Assembly: GCA_020631735.1 (NCBI GenBank)
Contig: CM036197.1
Span: forward strand, 49,399,880 to 49,463,879
Source: Saccharum officinarum
Taxonomy: Eukaryota > Streptophyta > Magnoliopsida > Poales > Poaceae
Length of the DNA: 64,000 bases
Direction of reading: 5' to 3'
Shown here: piece after piece, positions 47,231 to 60,100 of the stretch
How the letters are laid out: each line of letters begins with the position of its first letter
How positions within the stretch are numbered: the stretch's first letter is position 1
Translations under genes and position numbers: made by a program
The notes under the pieces: generated by a model
The model's database searches: none
Told to the model about the DNA's origin: nothing
Seen by the model: the letters and a program-made list of their open reading frames with translations, nothing else

Positions 47231-47245
47231 AGTAGCATGGTAAAA

Positions 47246-48430
47246 GAAACATATCTTCAAAAGGAATCTCACTTCTAAGGCTCTATCGGCTGGTTATATA
47301 ATCTTTGCAGCCTATCTCTCAACCAATCCATAAAGTAGCTAGCTCTTCACTATTACTGCATGGTCCACTTGTCTCTCTCTCGCAAAGTTTCTTGGTTCTT
47401 GTGTTTAAGCCGACTGTAAACTTATAGTCCGCTTCTCCTCTCTCTCTCTCCTATCCTCTCCTCTTTTCTTCACATTAGCATACAACCCACTTACAAGCAT
47501 TTACTATACTTGCTCTAATGACTTTCCAAAAGATGCCTATGGTAAGTAGGCTAGTTAGAAGTTCTTGGGACATGATATATTGACCCAAGAAGCTCGTGTT
47601 ATCAACAATATCGTGGCCTAAATCTAAGGTAATTGATTTTATGAAGGTGACCTAGTGGAGAAATATGTTTTGGCAAGATTATAACAAAATTACGAAAAGT
47701 ATGTTGGTTTTGATATCTGATGTGAAATCGTTCCATCGATCGATACTCCAATGCACATGCATGAAAAACTTGCAAACAACACAGCGGATATCACTCTATT
47801 TTTTTCCATCACGAGAAGGTAAACACAAATGGAAACATGCGTGTGGCCAACAATAGTGCGATATAGTAGCATTGGTAGCATGTTTAAGAAAAACTAGCCA
47901 CCCGCGCATATTGTAGTGCAAACATAGGATATCTGCGGGTTGGTTGGTCTTGTTGGATATTCATGATTATTCGAAATAGAACGCATGCCATGGCTAGTTT
48001 TTTTAACCGACTCATAAGCTAGCAGTAGTAGTAGTAGTATGGTAATGCTCCCACGTGAGCGTCTGTCCGTCTGGACACCGCACACTGTCTCGCTGCTGCC
48101 GCCTCTTCCCCTGCCATGCGCGTCCAGCCTCGGTCGCTTGCTCCTCTCTCCTGCCCGTCGCGCGCGCTCAGCCTGTGCCGCTCACTCCTCTCTCCTACCC
48201 GTCGCGCGTGTCCATCTCTGCTGGTCGGGCTGCTGGCTCCTTGCGCATGTCGGGAGTGCCGCCCACCTTTGCTGGTGCTGGTGGTGCCGTCGCGCACCTT
48301 AGGTCGGTCCCAGCCGAGCCAAGGGCGCCCACGAGTGCGGCCCGTGTCGGTGGTGCTCGTGTACCACCGCTCGCCGCTGGCTCCCACCCCAAGGCCAGTA
48401 TCGACCGGCCCCGACCCCTCCCCTATGTTG
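47246..48430. other. Intergenic; possible small DNA-transposon debris
   Basis: The stretch 47270-47520 (GGCTCTATCGGCTGGTTATATAAT...CTTGCTCTAATG) resembles a common grass MITE, but its ends could not be paired. The segment 48050-48420 is GC-rich without a recognised gene. Confidence 0.3.
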
Positions 48431-48893
48431 CAAATAACCCTGGGCACAAAATACCAAGAACCGAACAAAAAATACTGAAACCGAATTTTTCGGTACCCTG
48501 TTCGGTTCCTAATTCCCAGGTAAATTCGGTACTTTACCTCGGGGAACCAAATTTATCGAACTATATGAAATGTACTGAGTTTGAGTGTTGTTATATTATT
48601 GATAGGTCTCTTTTAGTCTATTATATTATGTATCTGTGGTACTCTACTCTTATGGTCTTGTGGACTTTTATCTGTATGTATTTTGCATTAACATTCTCTA
48701 TGAAACCATGTCCAAATTATGTCAATAATAGCTCTTGAACCTGCTATTACATGTCTATGCAATCAGTTATGTATTTTTCGGTAAATACCGAAACTGAATT
48801 TCCTTGGTACCGATTTTTGGAAGGAACCAATCGGTACCTATTTTCCGAGGAACCGAAGTACCAAATCGATCGGTTCGGTAATACCAAATGTCC
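48431..48893. mobile_element. Fold-back element with GGTACCGAA-type subterminal repeats
   Basis: The two ends mirror each other: CCTGGGCACAAAATACCAAG on the left and, inverted, CCTGGACATTTGGTATTACC on the right. Both are followed by repeated CCGAAAC / GGTACCGA words. The AT-rich centre has no transposase. It lies at the edge of a GTTGCAAAT-rich array, into which it probably inserted. The superfamily is uncertain (hAT-like at best). Confidence 0.4.
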
Positions 48894-48895
48894 AG

Positions 48896-49275
48896 GCTAA
48901 GTTGCAAATGTATGTTTTCAAGTGTTTCAGATGTTTCAGAGGTACGTTGCAAATGTTTCATATGGATGTTGCAAAAGTAGATCGGGATGTTGCATATGTT
49001 GTAAGTGTTTCAGAGGCATATTGCAAGTGACGTATGTTGCAAGCGTTTTAATCTGGATGTTGCACATATTTCACACATATGTTGTAAGAGTATGTTCAAA
49101 ATGTTTCAGCTGTTTTAGTCTTGAAAGAGTATGTTCGACAATTAGTGGTTTTCATGTTGCAAGTTGCAAGTGTTTTATTTGGATGTTGCATATGTTTCAC
49201 ACACATGTTTCAAGTGTTTGTTCTAAATATTTCATATGCTTCAGACGTATGTTGCATACAAGTGTTTCAGATTTC
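48896..49275. repeat. Degenerate short-repeat array (GTTGCAAGTGTTTCA type)
   Basis: About ten diverged units built on ATGTTGCAAGTGTTTCA and GGATGTTGCATATGTTTCA words. Such arrays are typical of subterminal regions of plant DNA transposons. The long cysteine-rich frame across it is a by-product of the TGT/TGC words. Confidence 0.6.
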
Positions 49276-51892
49276 AAAGGTAGAGCCATGGGGGCATGGC
49301 CCAGCGCCAGGGGATGGGGTGCGGCGAGCCAGGGCCGGTGGATGGGGCGTGACAGGGCCGGCGGTCGGGTTGCACGATGCACGGGGGGGTGTGCGGACCT
49401 CATCCTGGCTCCTGGGTCTCACCTGCGCAGAGAGAGAGGAGTGGGGTCAAGGGGGAAGGAGCGGCGGCCGCGGCGACGGAGCAGGAGTATCTCTCCTGGT
49501 AGTAAGCATGGCCACGGACATTCGCTGCAACCAATCTGGCGAAAGTAGAAGTACGAAAGCATGACCGAACCAGCACAGGCTAAGACTACATTCATTCTCT
49601 ACAGTAATAAAAAGTAAACGTCCGGTGGCCCAACGGCCCCTGGCCTGGCCTGCCTGACGAAGCGGCCGGGTACAAGGACACGACGGGACCTGCCGCCTGC
49701 GCGGTGGCCCATGGGCGGCACCCCACGAGACGGGCGCGGGCGCGGGCGGCACGACAGTCCACCAAGCTCGCGACCCATATCGTCGTCACCGCTAGCCCTC
49801 CCCTGGCCTGCGCGCGTCGTTTTCCAAGCGCACGTCCAGTCTTTGCGAAAGGCGGGGGAGTCTCGGAAAAGAGCGACAAAAGGGCACCGCATTCGCATGC
49901 ACGCGCCCCGCTGCCGTCCCTCCCTTGCCCGCCCGCTCCCCGGCAGGCCGCTGCTGCACCGCGGCGCGGCTGCCTCTGCCTGACGGCAGCATGGCATGGC
50001 TGGGGGCCGGGGCGTCGCTGGTGGGCTCCCTGCCCCAGTGCCCCGCTCGGTTGGATGGACGTGGGCTGGCGGCACCCAGCCAATGACGACGCCACGTAAT
50101 GTAATGCATGCCTTGCTGGTAGCCCCGCGCGCCTGCGGACTTTGCTAGCTTCGATTCACCCCCGACATGGCCTCTTTTTTGTTTTCAGCGTGCGATTGGC
50201 GATGGCTCCGCCTGATGCGCTGATCGATGCCAAGAAGCGAGAGCTCTGTGTGCGACGTCGTCACAACAGTGTTGTTTGATCACATGACCGAGACGGGCGG
50301 ATCCAACACCCAACACCTAAACTCGGGCCTCGGCGGATTTTTCTGTCCATCACGATTCACGTGCACTCAAGAGGTCGATAGTACATACTACAACTACCCA
50401 CGTATTATATTTTACAGGCTCCTCCGAGGCTCCGACCGAGTCAGTATGATTGGCGTCAGAGCATGTTTCATGCAATTATAACCATGATGTCATCGGTACA
50501 TGTTTAAAGCGAGCCGAGGAATGTATAAAGCTGGAGCAGAAGGCTTGCCGGTCAGGCCTGGGTATAATAATTGCCTCATAAAGCCTGAACTTGCGTCGGC
50601 TACAAGCTTATATATTAGTACAGAAAATGCATGATTTGGAGCGCCAAAAAGGATCCGTCGTCTAGCGTAAATACTCTTGCCTCGTAAGTAACTCATATAA
50701 GTGTTGTCTAGGCAATGCATTTACATATATACGCCTTATATGGTTCGTGGTTTTCATTTATATATGGTTGATTAATTTGCATATATACGCCGGCCGGCCT
50801 TATATGCATTTGCAAAAAGTGGATAGAAGTTCTCGAGCCAAATTAAAGCTTAGTCTCTTTTTAGTTCGTTTTTTCTTTTATCTTGTTCGTGTGCTCGTTT
50901 TTGAGTTATGTGTGAGCCTAAGTGCTTTTGTGGATGTTCAAGGCTGTGTAGTAAATCTCGAATGATGTAGAGGCTGAGACCTTTTCATTTGCTTGATGAA
51001 ATATATATCCCTTGATCTAAAAGGCTTACTTCTTGGTTCAAAAAAATTATATGTGTTGGCATATTACAAATTTGTACCACCCTAGCTTAAACTTCTGGCT
51101 ATGCCACTACTTGTCAATTGACGTGCTAAACCATGATAATGCTTATCTGCTCAACTCTGGCCCATGACATACTTATCGTGTGAAGGCTAAAACATCTGGT
51201 CTATAAAAACCTGCTAAATAGGGGTGCTCTATGTCATAATTCAGCTCTTTTATGCAACACGCGACCGGATTACATGCACTTTCTTCCACGTACGTGTTCA
51301 TACTTGATACGCGGCTTAACAATATCATATAAAGTGAAAACCTAATATATACTACATTGGGCTTTCATTACATGTCCTTGTGTATTATGATGCAAACTAA
51401 TCTAGCAGTCTTTTTTCGATAACATTAATTTTAGATTAGATGCCTTCTTCGCAGCTAATAATACAATGGAAAATTTGCTATGGGACAATGAAAGTGATGT
51501 CATGCATGGTGTCAGCGACACCAGATAAAGTTTAATTAGCTGCTCGATACTTTGATTAGTGACAAATTTACTAAAAACACCGAGAGCCCAACTTTTTGCC
51601 CTCACTCTTTTTACTTCCTCACATTCTTCTCTTTGTTCTTCTTTCCCCCTCAGCAACTTCCACACGCTTCCCACCTTCCTCTTCACCCAATCACCCACAC
51701 CCACCTGTTCCTATCACCACCGCTAACCTCTCCATCGCTGGATCGACTTCAACATTGTCGACGACGCCACCAAATCCACCACTCAGATGAGGGAGCATAG
51801 GGCCACCAACTCCACCACTCGGATGACTGAGCTCCCCATGGCCACTTTCACTGCTGCCCAATTGATGAGGCATCCTTTTTGTCGACGAAACT
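49276..51892. other. Intergenic, nothing recognised
   Basis: The region 49290-50110 is GC-rich and open in several frames. The region 50110-51890 is AT-richer. No domain, splice pattern, RNA gene or element end was recognised. Confidence 0.4.
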
Positions 51893-52347
<455 letters not shown>

Positions 52348-52494
52348 TCCAGTCCTCGAGCACTATGCATTGTGATGCGACACGTCGTCTTGACCTTCTC
52401 CGAATAGTGAGGCTTGAGTTCTTGACGTCTCCGACCAGTCAAAACACCAGCCGAGCAGCTGTTGCAGGTGTCCGACCAGCTTATAATACAGCCG

Positions 52495-55400
52495 ACTACC
52501 GTTGTTGCCGGAGAAAGTAGGTTGTCCAAAGAATGTATGGTGCTCTTGAGAAAAAGAAAAAGATTTCCTTCCTGGTGAAGTGTCTGAAGGGGTCTTTAGG
52601 GCAGTGTTTGTTGAGATCAGTATAATCAATGCACATTCTCCATTCATTATTCTTTTTGCGTACAAGGACCGGGTTGGCTAACCAGTCCGGATGATACACT
52701 TATTTAATAAATCCAGCTACTAAAAACCGGGTAACTTCTGCCCTAATAGCCTCCTTTTTTCGTGAGCGAACCGTCGTAACTTTTGCTTGATAGGTCTTGC
52801 AGTCTTCGAGACGTTCAAGGAGTGCTCGATCAGGTGCCGAGGAACACCAGGCATGTCAGTGGGTTTCCACGCGAACACGCTTACGTTGTCCCTCAGAAAC
52901 CTGACGAGCGCGTCTTCCTATTTAGGATCTAGGTTGGCCCCGATAAGGGCCGTCTTGCTGGGATCATCATCGACCAGCTGAATCTCCTTGTGCTCGTTGG
53001 ACTTGATGTGCTTCCGTGGTGCTTGGCGCTCAGGGATCTCCAGTTGGCCGACGGGAATCTTGGAGGCGTCGACCAGGGTTTGCTCCATGTGAATTGAAAG
53101 GTCGATGGCCTCTACCACCTTAAAGCTTTCCTCTTCACAGGTGTAGGCAGTGTAAACATTGCCTTTAAGAGTAAGGACGCCTTGCTCAGTAGGCATTTTG
53201 AGCACCAAGTAAGAGTAGTGCGGTACAACCATGAACTTGGTGAGCGCTAGTCGACCAAGGATGGCGTGGCAAGTACCCCTGAAGTCCACGACCACGAAGT
53301 TGACGTAGTCGGTGCGGAAGTGGTTTGGATTAACGAATTGCACAGGGAGCGTGATCTGCCCGAGAGGTATGGAGCTCTGTCCAGGAAGGACGCCCCAGAA
53401 CTGTGCATCGTAAGGCTTGAGATCAGCCTGAGTTAGTTTAAGAGCAGGCAAACTGCTGCGAAACAAGATGTCGATGGAACTGCCACCGTCCACGAGCACC
53501 CTCTCAAACCGGACGCTGTTGATGTAGGGGTTGAGGACGAGGGGAAAACAACCAGGTTCCGTAATTGCCGCCCACCAGTCTGCTTGGCTGAAGGAGATTT
53601 CGTGGTGAGACCAAGCTAGGAGCCTAGGATGGGAGATGAGGTCGTCGGTGTTGACGACGCTCAAGCAGGCCCGCTTCAGCAGCTTGGTTCACGCTTGGAC
53701 TCCAAAGACACCTTTCTGCCAAAGATAGAGTGGGTGATTTTGGTGGGATTTCTATCCTGTTCATCATCATCGTCATCATCACCGTCACGCCGCGGTCCAT
53801 CGTCAATGGCCTTTGGAGCATCATCATTAGTAAGTTGCTTGGCGTAGATGTTCTTGAGGAAGCAGTAGTTCTCCATGGTATGATTGGACTTGGGATAGAT
53901 CTGGCAAGGACCCTTCAAAGCTTTGTTGTAATCCTCCTGATAGTCACGGTGACCAGCAGGTTTCTTGACCGCATTGACCTCATGGTCGTCTTCACGGGGA
54001 CGCTTGCCTCTGTAATCACTACGATTATCAGGCCACCGATCATGATTATCTCGACGGTCGCGATTGTTGTTGTTGTTGCATCGGTCGCGACGTTCGCGGT
54101 TGTTGTTCCAACCATGGTCATCGGGTTTATCGTCCCGGCATGGTGGGTGCTTAGGGCGTGATGACCCACCCACGTCTTCCTTAATGATCTTCTCGACGTC
54201 ATCGACATCCGCGTAGTTCTTGGTAGTAGCGAGGAGCTCGGAGACCGTAGACGGCCGTTTTTGGAGCAGCTTGCTTCTGAGGGCGTCGTGGTGGTGAAGG
54301 CCTTTGATGAAAGCCGAGACTGCTTCGTCATGAGTGATTCTTGGGATCTTGAGACAAATATCCGAGAAGCATCGGATGTAGTCGCGCAGCGGCTCGCCTG
54401 CTCGGTCATGTATGCACTCGAGGTCGTACTTGTTACCCGGCTAGTCACATGTGGTGATGAAATTGTCGATGAAGGCTTACCGAAGGTTCGACCAGGTATC
54501 GAACTGGTTCTCTAGGAGGATGAGAAGCCATTGATGACCTGCCTGATCAAGAACAACTGGAAGATAGTTAGCCATTATGTGCTCATCACCCACGGCGGAT
54601 CGGATGATGATCTCGTAGAGCGTGACCCAACTTTCGGGGTTCTCCTTGCCGTCATATTTCCTAAGCTTCTCAAGCTTGAAATTCCTTAGCCAGACGACTT
54701 GTCAGAGATGAGGAGTAAACTGTTTGAGACCCGGGGGGCCATGTTCGGTGTCATACTAGATGCGGCGCACGTTCTCGTGGGCCTGGTGGTCATTAGCATG
54801 ACTAGTGATGTGACTGCAGACATCGTGAGGAGGAATACGGTGACGGAGATCATGAGGAGGGTTCTGGTCGACCTACTGATCTCGATTACCGCGATGATTG
54901 CAGTTATTGTCATGATGACCTTGACCACCTTCTTGTCCGCCCTCGTCACCGCCACCACCACCGCCATCGCCGCCGCCGCCACTGCCACCACCACGAGGGG
55001 GATTGGGTGGGGGTGGCTCGTCGCGATGTTGGCGACTTGGATGCTCTGAAGCGCAGGAATGACGGCTTCGACTAGATGTGATGGACTTGCTTATAGCAGC
55101 TCAGGCTCGCTGGGCAAGCTCGACGGTTTGGCCCATAGCGGCGGTTAGATATGCTTTGATGTCTTTGCAAACCACGTGGTTTTCTGGCGTGTCGGGTAAT
55201 TGGTCTAGGTTGGCCATGGTGACAGCCACGTTGGCACTTGGGGTCCTAAAAACTTGCCTATCGCCTACTCTGTCGAAGGCGTTAGCCAAATCTCGAGGCC
55301 GGGGTCCCCTGCGATGTGCTTCTTCTTCTTCGGCCTCATGTTGACGGCGTTTGGCGCGATCAGCATTACACTGTTCGTGAAGTTGCCGCTCCTCGTCGGT

Positions 55401-55621
55401 TTCTCCCACGACCGTGGGCTCGTCATTGCTCATGTTGAGCACCATGTCGCCACGTATTGGTGGGAACCTTAGGATCGGAGAGAAATCCGGAGGGTACGGT
55501 AGGGGATCCAGACCATATTCATCGTCTTTGAGGTGTTGAGCCTCGATGTGAATAGATCATGTAGATCCAGTGCTGGAGTCGCCATCCTCGGGCAGTATAT
55601 GAACCGAACCTTCATGATACT
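52495..55621 (-). pseudogene. gag-pol: Gag-protease-partial RT of the Tat/RIRE2-like element
   Basis: Minus-strand frames in order: the gag N-terminal part (about 55560-55100, MVLNMSNDEPTVVGETDEER), disordered Arg/Asn/Asp-rich gag C-terminus (54173-53676, with a CQIYPKSNHTMENYC knuckle-like stretch), and aspartic protease (53664-52918, RVLVDGGSSIDILFRSSL). After a stop comes the RT start (FAWKPTDMPGVPRHL near 52840, then NPVLVRKKNNEWRMCIDYTD at about 52680-52610). The RT breaks off after KHCPKDPF. Several stops and frame changes are present. The DGGSS protease motif is characteristic of the Tat branch. Confidence 0.82.
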
Positions 55622-57175
55622 TGAAAGCCCAAGTTTGGTTTTGGAAGTTGAGTGACACCAAAGTTGCTAATGTTATGTGATCAAGTGTGATTAAGCTAGG
55701 CATAAGCAACATGTGATGGAGGTGGAAATGGCATGGAGAGATGGCCACAAGACCACATGATTTGGTGCAAGGAATGATGAGCAAGATCATGAAGGAATGC
55801 ACATAAAATGATGGACTTGATGATCAAGTAGAGGAGAAGGATCTAAGAGCGTAAGGCAAAGGTATAACCATAGGGTTTTCCTTTTGCCGGTCTAAGATGA
55901 GTAGAGAAGTGATTGACCGGGTTTAGGATACATAGCCGACTATCAAGAGGGGTAATCACGGTTAGCTCGGGAATCAAGTGCCACTAGATCAATGTCTTGA
56001 GCATATGCATTAGGATCTAGTTGAGAGCTAACATAACACCTTGAAAAATGACTGTGAAAATGCTAACACACATGCACATGGTGATATACACATGGTGGTG
56101 TTAGCATATTTGCGAAGGTGGTGGAGTTTGAGTGGTAGAGAGGGGTTTGGGTTCCTCTCTCCCTCCCGCCGAGCTTGCTCGGTGGGATTCAACGCTTTTT
56201 GGGGAAGTGAAATGCCTATTTTCTACTGCGCCGGAAGTCAGAAAAGAAACGAAGGTGAACGGCGGTCACTGTGGTGACCGGACGCTGCACTGGACGCGGT
56301 CGCGGTTTGACCGGACACGTCCGGTCAGTTCTCAGCAGTGTCAGGCACGCAAGTGTTAGGGTTTCCAACTAGCGCGTCCGGTCCCTCACGGAATCGGAGC
56401 GTCCGGTCAAGCACCCAGAGGGGCAGAAGTGGTCGTAGAGCCGACTGGACACGTGACGCATCCGGTCACGTGCGATCAGACGCGTACGGTCGTGGTGGGA
56501 GCTTACTAGACTCCAACCGAACGCCAAGGCAGCGCGTCCGATCAAACGCTAGAGCACGTCCGGTCACGTGCGATCGAACGCGTCTGGTCGCGGTGGGAGC
56601 TTACTGGACTCCGACCGGACGCCAGATGCAGCGCGTTCGGTCAAACGCTAGAGCGGGTCCGGTCACGGCAACGGTAACTTCTAATGAGCACTGTTCACAC
56701 TTGTCCTGTAGTGACCAGACGCGTCCGATCACCCTAACTGGTGCGTCCGGTCAGTACCTTTTTTCACTGCGTCGTCCGGTAACGGCTAGTTGCATACCCC
56801 TTCACTATAAATAGAAGTTGTCCAGGGTTTGAGGGTAACTCTTGCACATTTTGAGACCTAGAGACATCCTTTGAGCTAGAGAACAACCCCTCCACTCATC
56901 TCTTTGCTTGGTTGCACATCTTGAGTGAGATTGAGTGAGATTCAAGTGCATTGCTTGAGAGTTGCATTCTAGAGGCACTTAATCTTTGAGTTGCTGTGGA
57001 TTTCTTGTTACTCTTCCATGTTTCCCGACACGGTAGACGGCTTCGAGCAGCGGAGGTGATTGAGCTCACAATTGAAGATTGTTGGAGCCCTCACCAAGTG
57101 TTGTAAGGGATTCTTGATCCTTTCCCGTGGGAGTTCGCAAATTGGATACTCTAGCGGAGCTCATGGCTTGGAGGA
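55622..57175 (+). repeat. Sirevirus LTR fragment (second family)
   Basis: It begins TGAAAGCCCAAGTTTGG, the Sirevirus LTR start, directly at the break in the Tat-like gag. It contains a CCGGACGCGTCCGG-type motif cluster (56266-56778) and a TATA box TATAAATA at 56806-56813. The right part is cut by the next Gypsy insertion, so whether it is a solo LTR or part of a full element cannot be decided here. Confidence 0.72.
56266..56778 (+). promoter_or_regulatory. Palindromic motif cluster of the second Sirevirus family
   Basis: More than a dozen copies of GACCGGACGC / GCGTCCGGTC and mutated forms lie in the 540 bp before the TATA box, in the same position as the GACAGACGC cluster of the first Sirevirus. 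Confidence 0.75.
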
Positions 57176-60100
57176 TGTAACACCTCAGGTGTTTAGCTCC
57201 TTAATTGCATTGCATTTGCATAAGCATAAGCAAGCATCATTCATTTCATGCATAAGCTTATAATATGTAAAACATACTTTGGAAACATTGCCACATATGT
57301 TTATATTTCATGTGAAGTAAGAAGTGAGTAGGGTGCAAAACATAAGTACCTTATGTGCCATTTCCTTTGTGAGACATGTCAACCACTTTAGTGGAACATA
57401 ATTAGCAAATGTTATGCAACACACTCATGCAACATGTGCAACATGAGCTTGCAACATTTGGGTAAAAGTATGGAATTACTTGTTCCAAAGTATGTGACAC
57501 TAGGAACTTTGTGCAACCAATATGTAGAGTGGCTAATTAGGTCTTATAATACCTTAATTACATTTAGGGTAAGTGGTGGAGCAATGTTCATGTTGACCAA
57601 AATGACCAAATTGCCCTTCCAAATGTGGTTGACTAAGTTGGACCCCTAGAGTGATCTGGTTTGACCAATTAAAAAGTCTAGTTTAGAGATCTTGCATGGA
57701 GGAGCAACCTTAAGCAAAGTTGTAGGGAATTTCATAAGGAACAAAAGTTATAATATGGCCATCTCATGAAAATGACCAGAACATGCTCAAAAATGGCCCA
57801 CAAGTCAGTATTAGGGGCTGTTTTGGGACTTAGCAAATTTTGGCTAAGTGTGAAGCTGAAAACCGTTTCACTGTACCTCACTTTGGCAACTGGTAACTCA
57901 CAAACTAGGCCGAACCAGTCTTTGAGCCAATTGACAAAGTTGTTGTCCACACATAGCTCTACAACATTGTCAATATCACCATCACCTAGTTCTAAATGGT
58001 TTAGGAGATGTGGTGTCTTGAAAATAGGGTTTCAGTCGGATTCACTGACTGAAAACACGTTTCAGTTTCCGAGTACACCACTTTGGAGCTCTGTGGTTTC
58101 AAATCTAGGCCGAACCAGTCCAAACTCCAATTGACGAACTTGTAGTCCTCATGTAGCTCTACAAAATTGGTGTAATCATCTTCGACTAACTCGAACCGGT
58201 TTGGGAGATAATCATCGTTAAACTTGGCCTGTCAGTCGATCACCAACGAGACGTTCGACTCGTTTCAGTTCGTCAGAGCGAGGGGGAGTGGCCGACCGGC
58301 CACAGGGCCTCGCCGACGCGTGGGCATGCGGTGGTGACCGTACGCCGGTCCTGGCCCCACCGGTCAGTCCACGGCGCCTTCAAGACCGCCACGACGCGTC
58401 GAGGCTGCCCTATTTCCTCTCCCTCCCTCATTCGGCTTCGACACGGAGAAAACTGAGCCGCCATTGCCACCCCACTCCGGCGAGCTCGTGCGCGCTCACC
58501 ACCGCACCGCAGCCCACCAAAACTTGTCCACTGCTCCGCCTTGTAACCCCCTCCATCCTCCACCTCGCCGTCGGGGTCAATTGCGCGGGGGTAAGACAGC
58601 ATCGCCATCTCCGCCACCGTCCGCCTCGAGCGTTTCTCACCGGAGCGCCACCATCGTCGTGGCCGTGCTCCTCTAGGACCCCATAGCTTTCTTTCTCTGG
58701 CCTTGTGAGTCCGCCTTGAGCAGTGGTGCTCATGGGACCATCTTGTTATTTTAGGAAATACTTAAATGAATTTTTGTAATTTTTCTACTTGTGTAATGTT
58801 CATATAAATTTTTGGAGAATGTCTTGGTACCCTAGAGTGTCTAAGAAAATTAGGAAATCTATTGTTTGACACTTTTTACTATGCTTTGTTATTTATACAA
58901 AAATCAACCTTTTTGGCTTGGGAATTTTGTGTAGGAAGTTTCTGTGAATAAATTTAGTTCAAATTTTTACAGTATCCTCTTTTTGGGTCAGAGAGTCTCC
59001 TGTAATTTTTGTAGAATTTTAGGAGCAGTTTACATATATGTTTGAAATTCCACTTAATTACTTAAGTAAATTAAGAAATGAGTTTAAATAAATATTCTAG
59101 GTGGGCACACCTTACTTTCTGGTGTTTTTGTGACCTTTGTGAACTTGTAGTAGTATTAGTTTGGTCTTAGAGAATGTTTGCCACATCAATAAATATTTAA
59201 CCTTTACAATTTTAGGTTTTCTGGACAGCTGATAGTATTTCTAGGTTTGACCTTGGATAAAGGTGGTTGCTGGAAAACTTGTAAATACCAAAGTTGTAGT
59301 AAAATTTGTAAATGAGCTTGTGTCAAAATTTGGGAGCATTTGACTTAGTAGTTTGGGAGTTATTGCTGTTTAAAGTGACAGTCCAGAATTGACTGCTCTC
59401 TGTTTAGAGAGAACAGATTCTGGGACTTTGGAATTTCGACTAGGTAAACTTTGGAATTAAGTATTGTGGTCTGAAAACATTTTGTGGTACATTTCTTAAG
59501 CTTTCTATATTGTCTTAGATCATATCTTTTAGATTTGGGAATCTCTAGTTATGTTAGAAACAAGTAGCTGCTGTCCAGAATGTCTTACCGTGATATTTTG
59601 GGTTGGATGTGGTAACCTAAATAATGTCACTCTTGTGTTTGTTAGGTGTTAGGGCCTTAACCGAAGATGAACAACTATATCTTAGGTTGGGTAGATTAGG
59701 TAAGTACTTCTCCACCGGAGAAGAGATTTGCACGTACTGATAAAGTAACTTGATTAGATTATTATATTTTATTTCTGAAATGCATTTCATTCCGAGCATG
59801 TTGCACCATTATGCACCCATGATATTTATTGTGCACTCATGCAATAGGTGTTCTGGAGGGGGTAACTCTCCTCGAATTCGAGCCGGTGATTCCGGAGGAA
59901 ATCCAGGACCAGCCGGAGCAGCTAGAGGAACCAACCGGCGGAGAAGTTCCCGCAGAAGACCTGCCTGAGTGTCCTGACCACCGGCCCTCGACCTTTCTGA
60001 AAGGCAAGCCCCGGTGCATGCTGAACCTACTGATTTATAAATTAATCTTGAGTACTTTTAATTGTTTACTGCATTAAGTTGTAGGAGTTATATGAAAACA

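Noticed and set aside
48922..49548. 208-codon cysteine-rich frame that looks like a secreted Cys-rich protein
   Set aside because: It follows the repeated TGTTGCA words of a degenerate repeat array; cysteines come from TGT/TGC repeats, and there is no signal peptide or conserved spacing.
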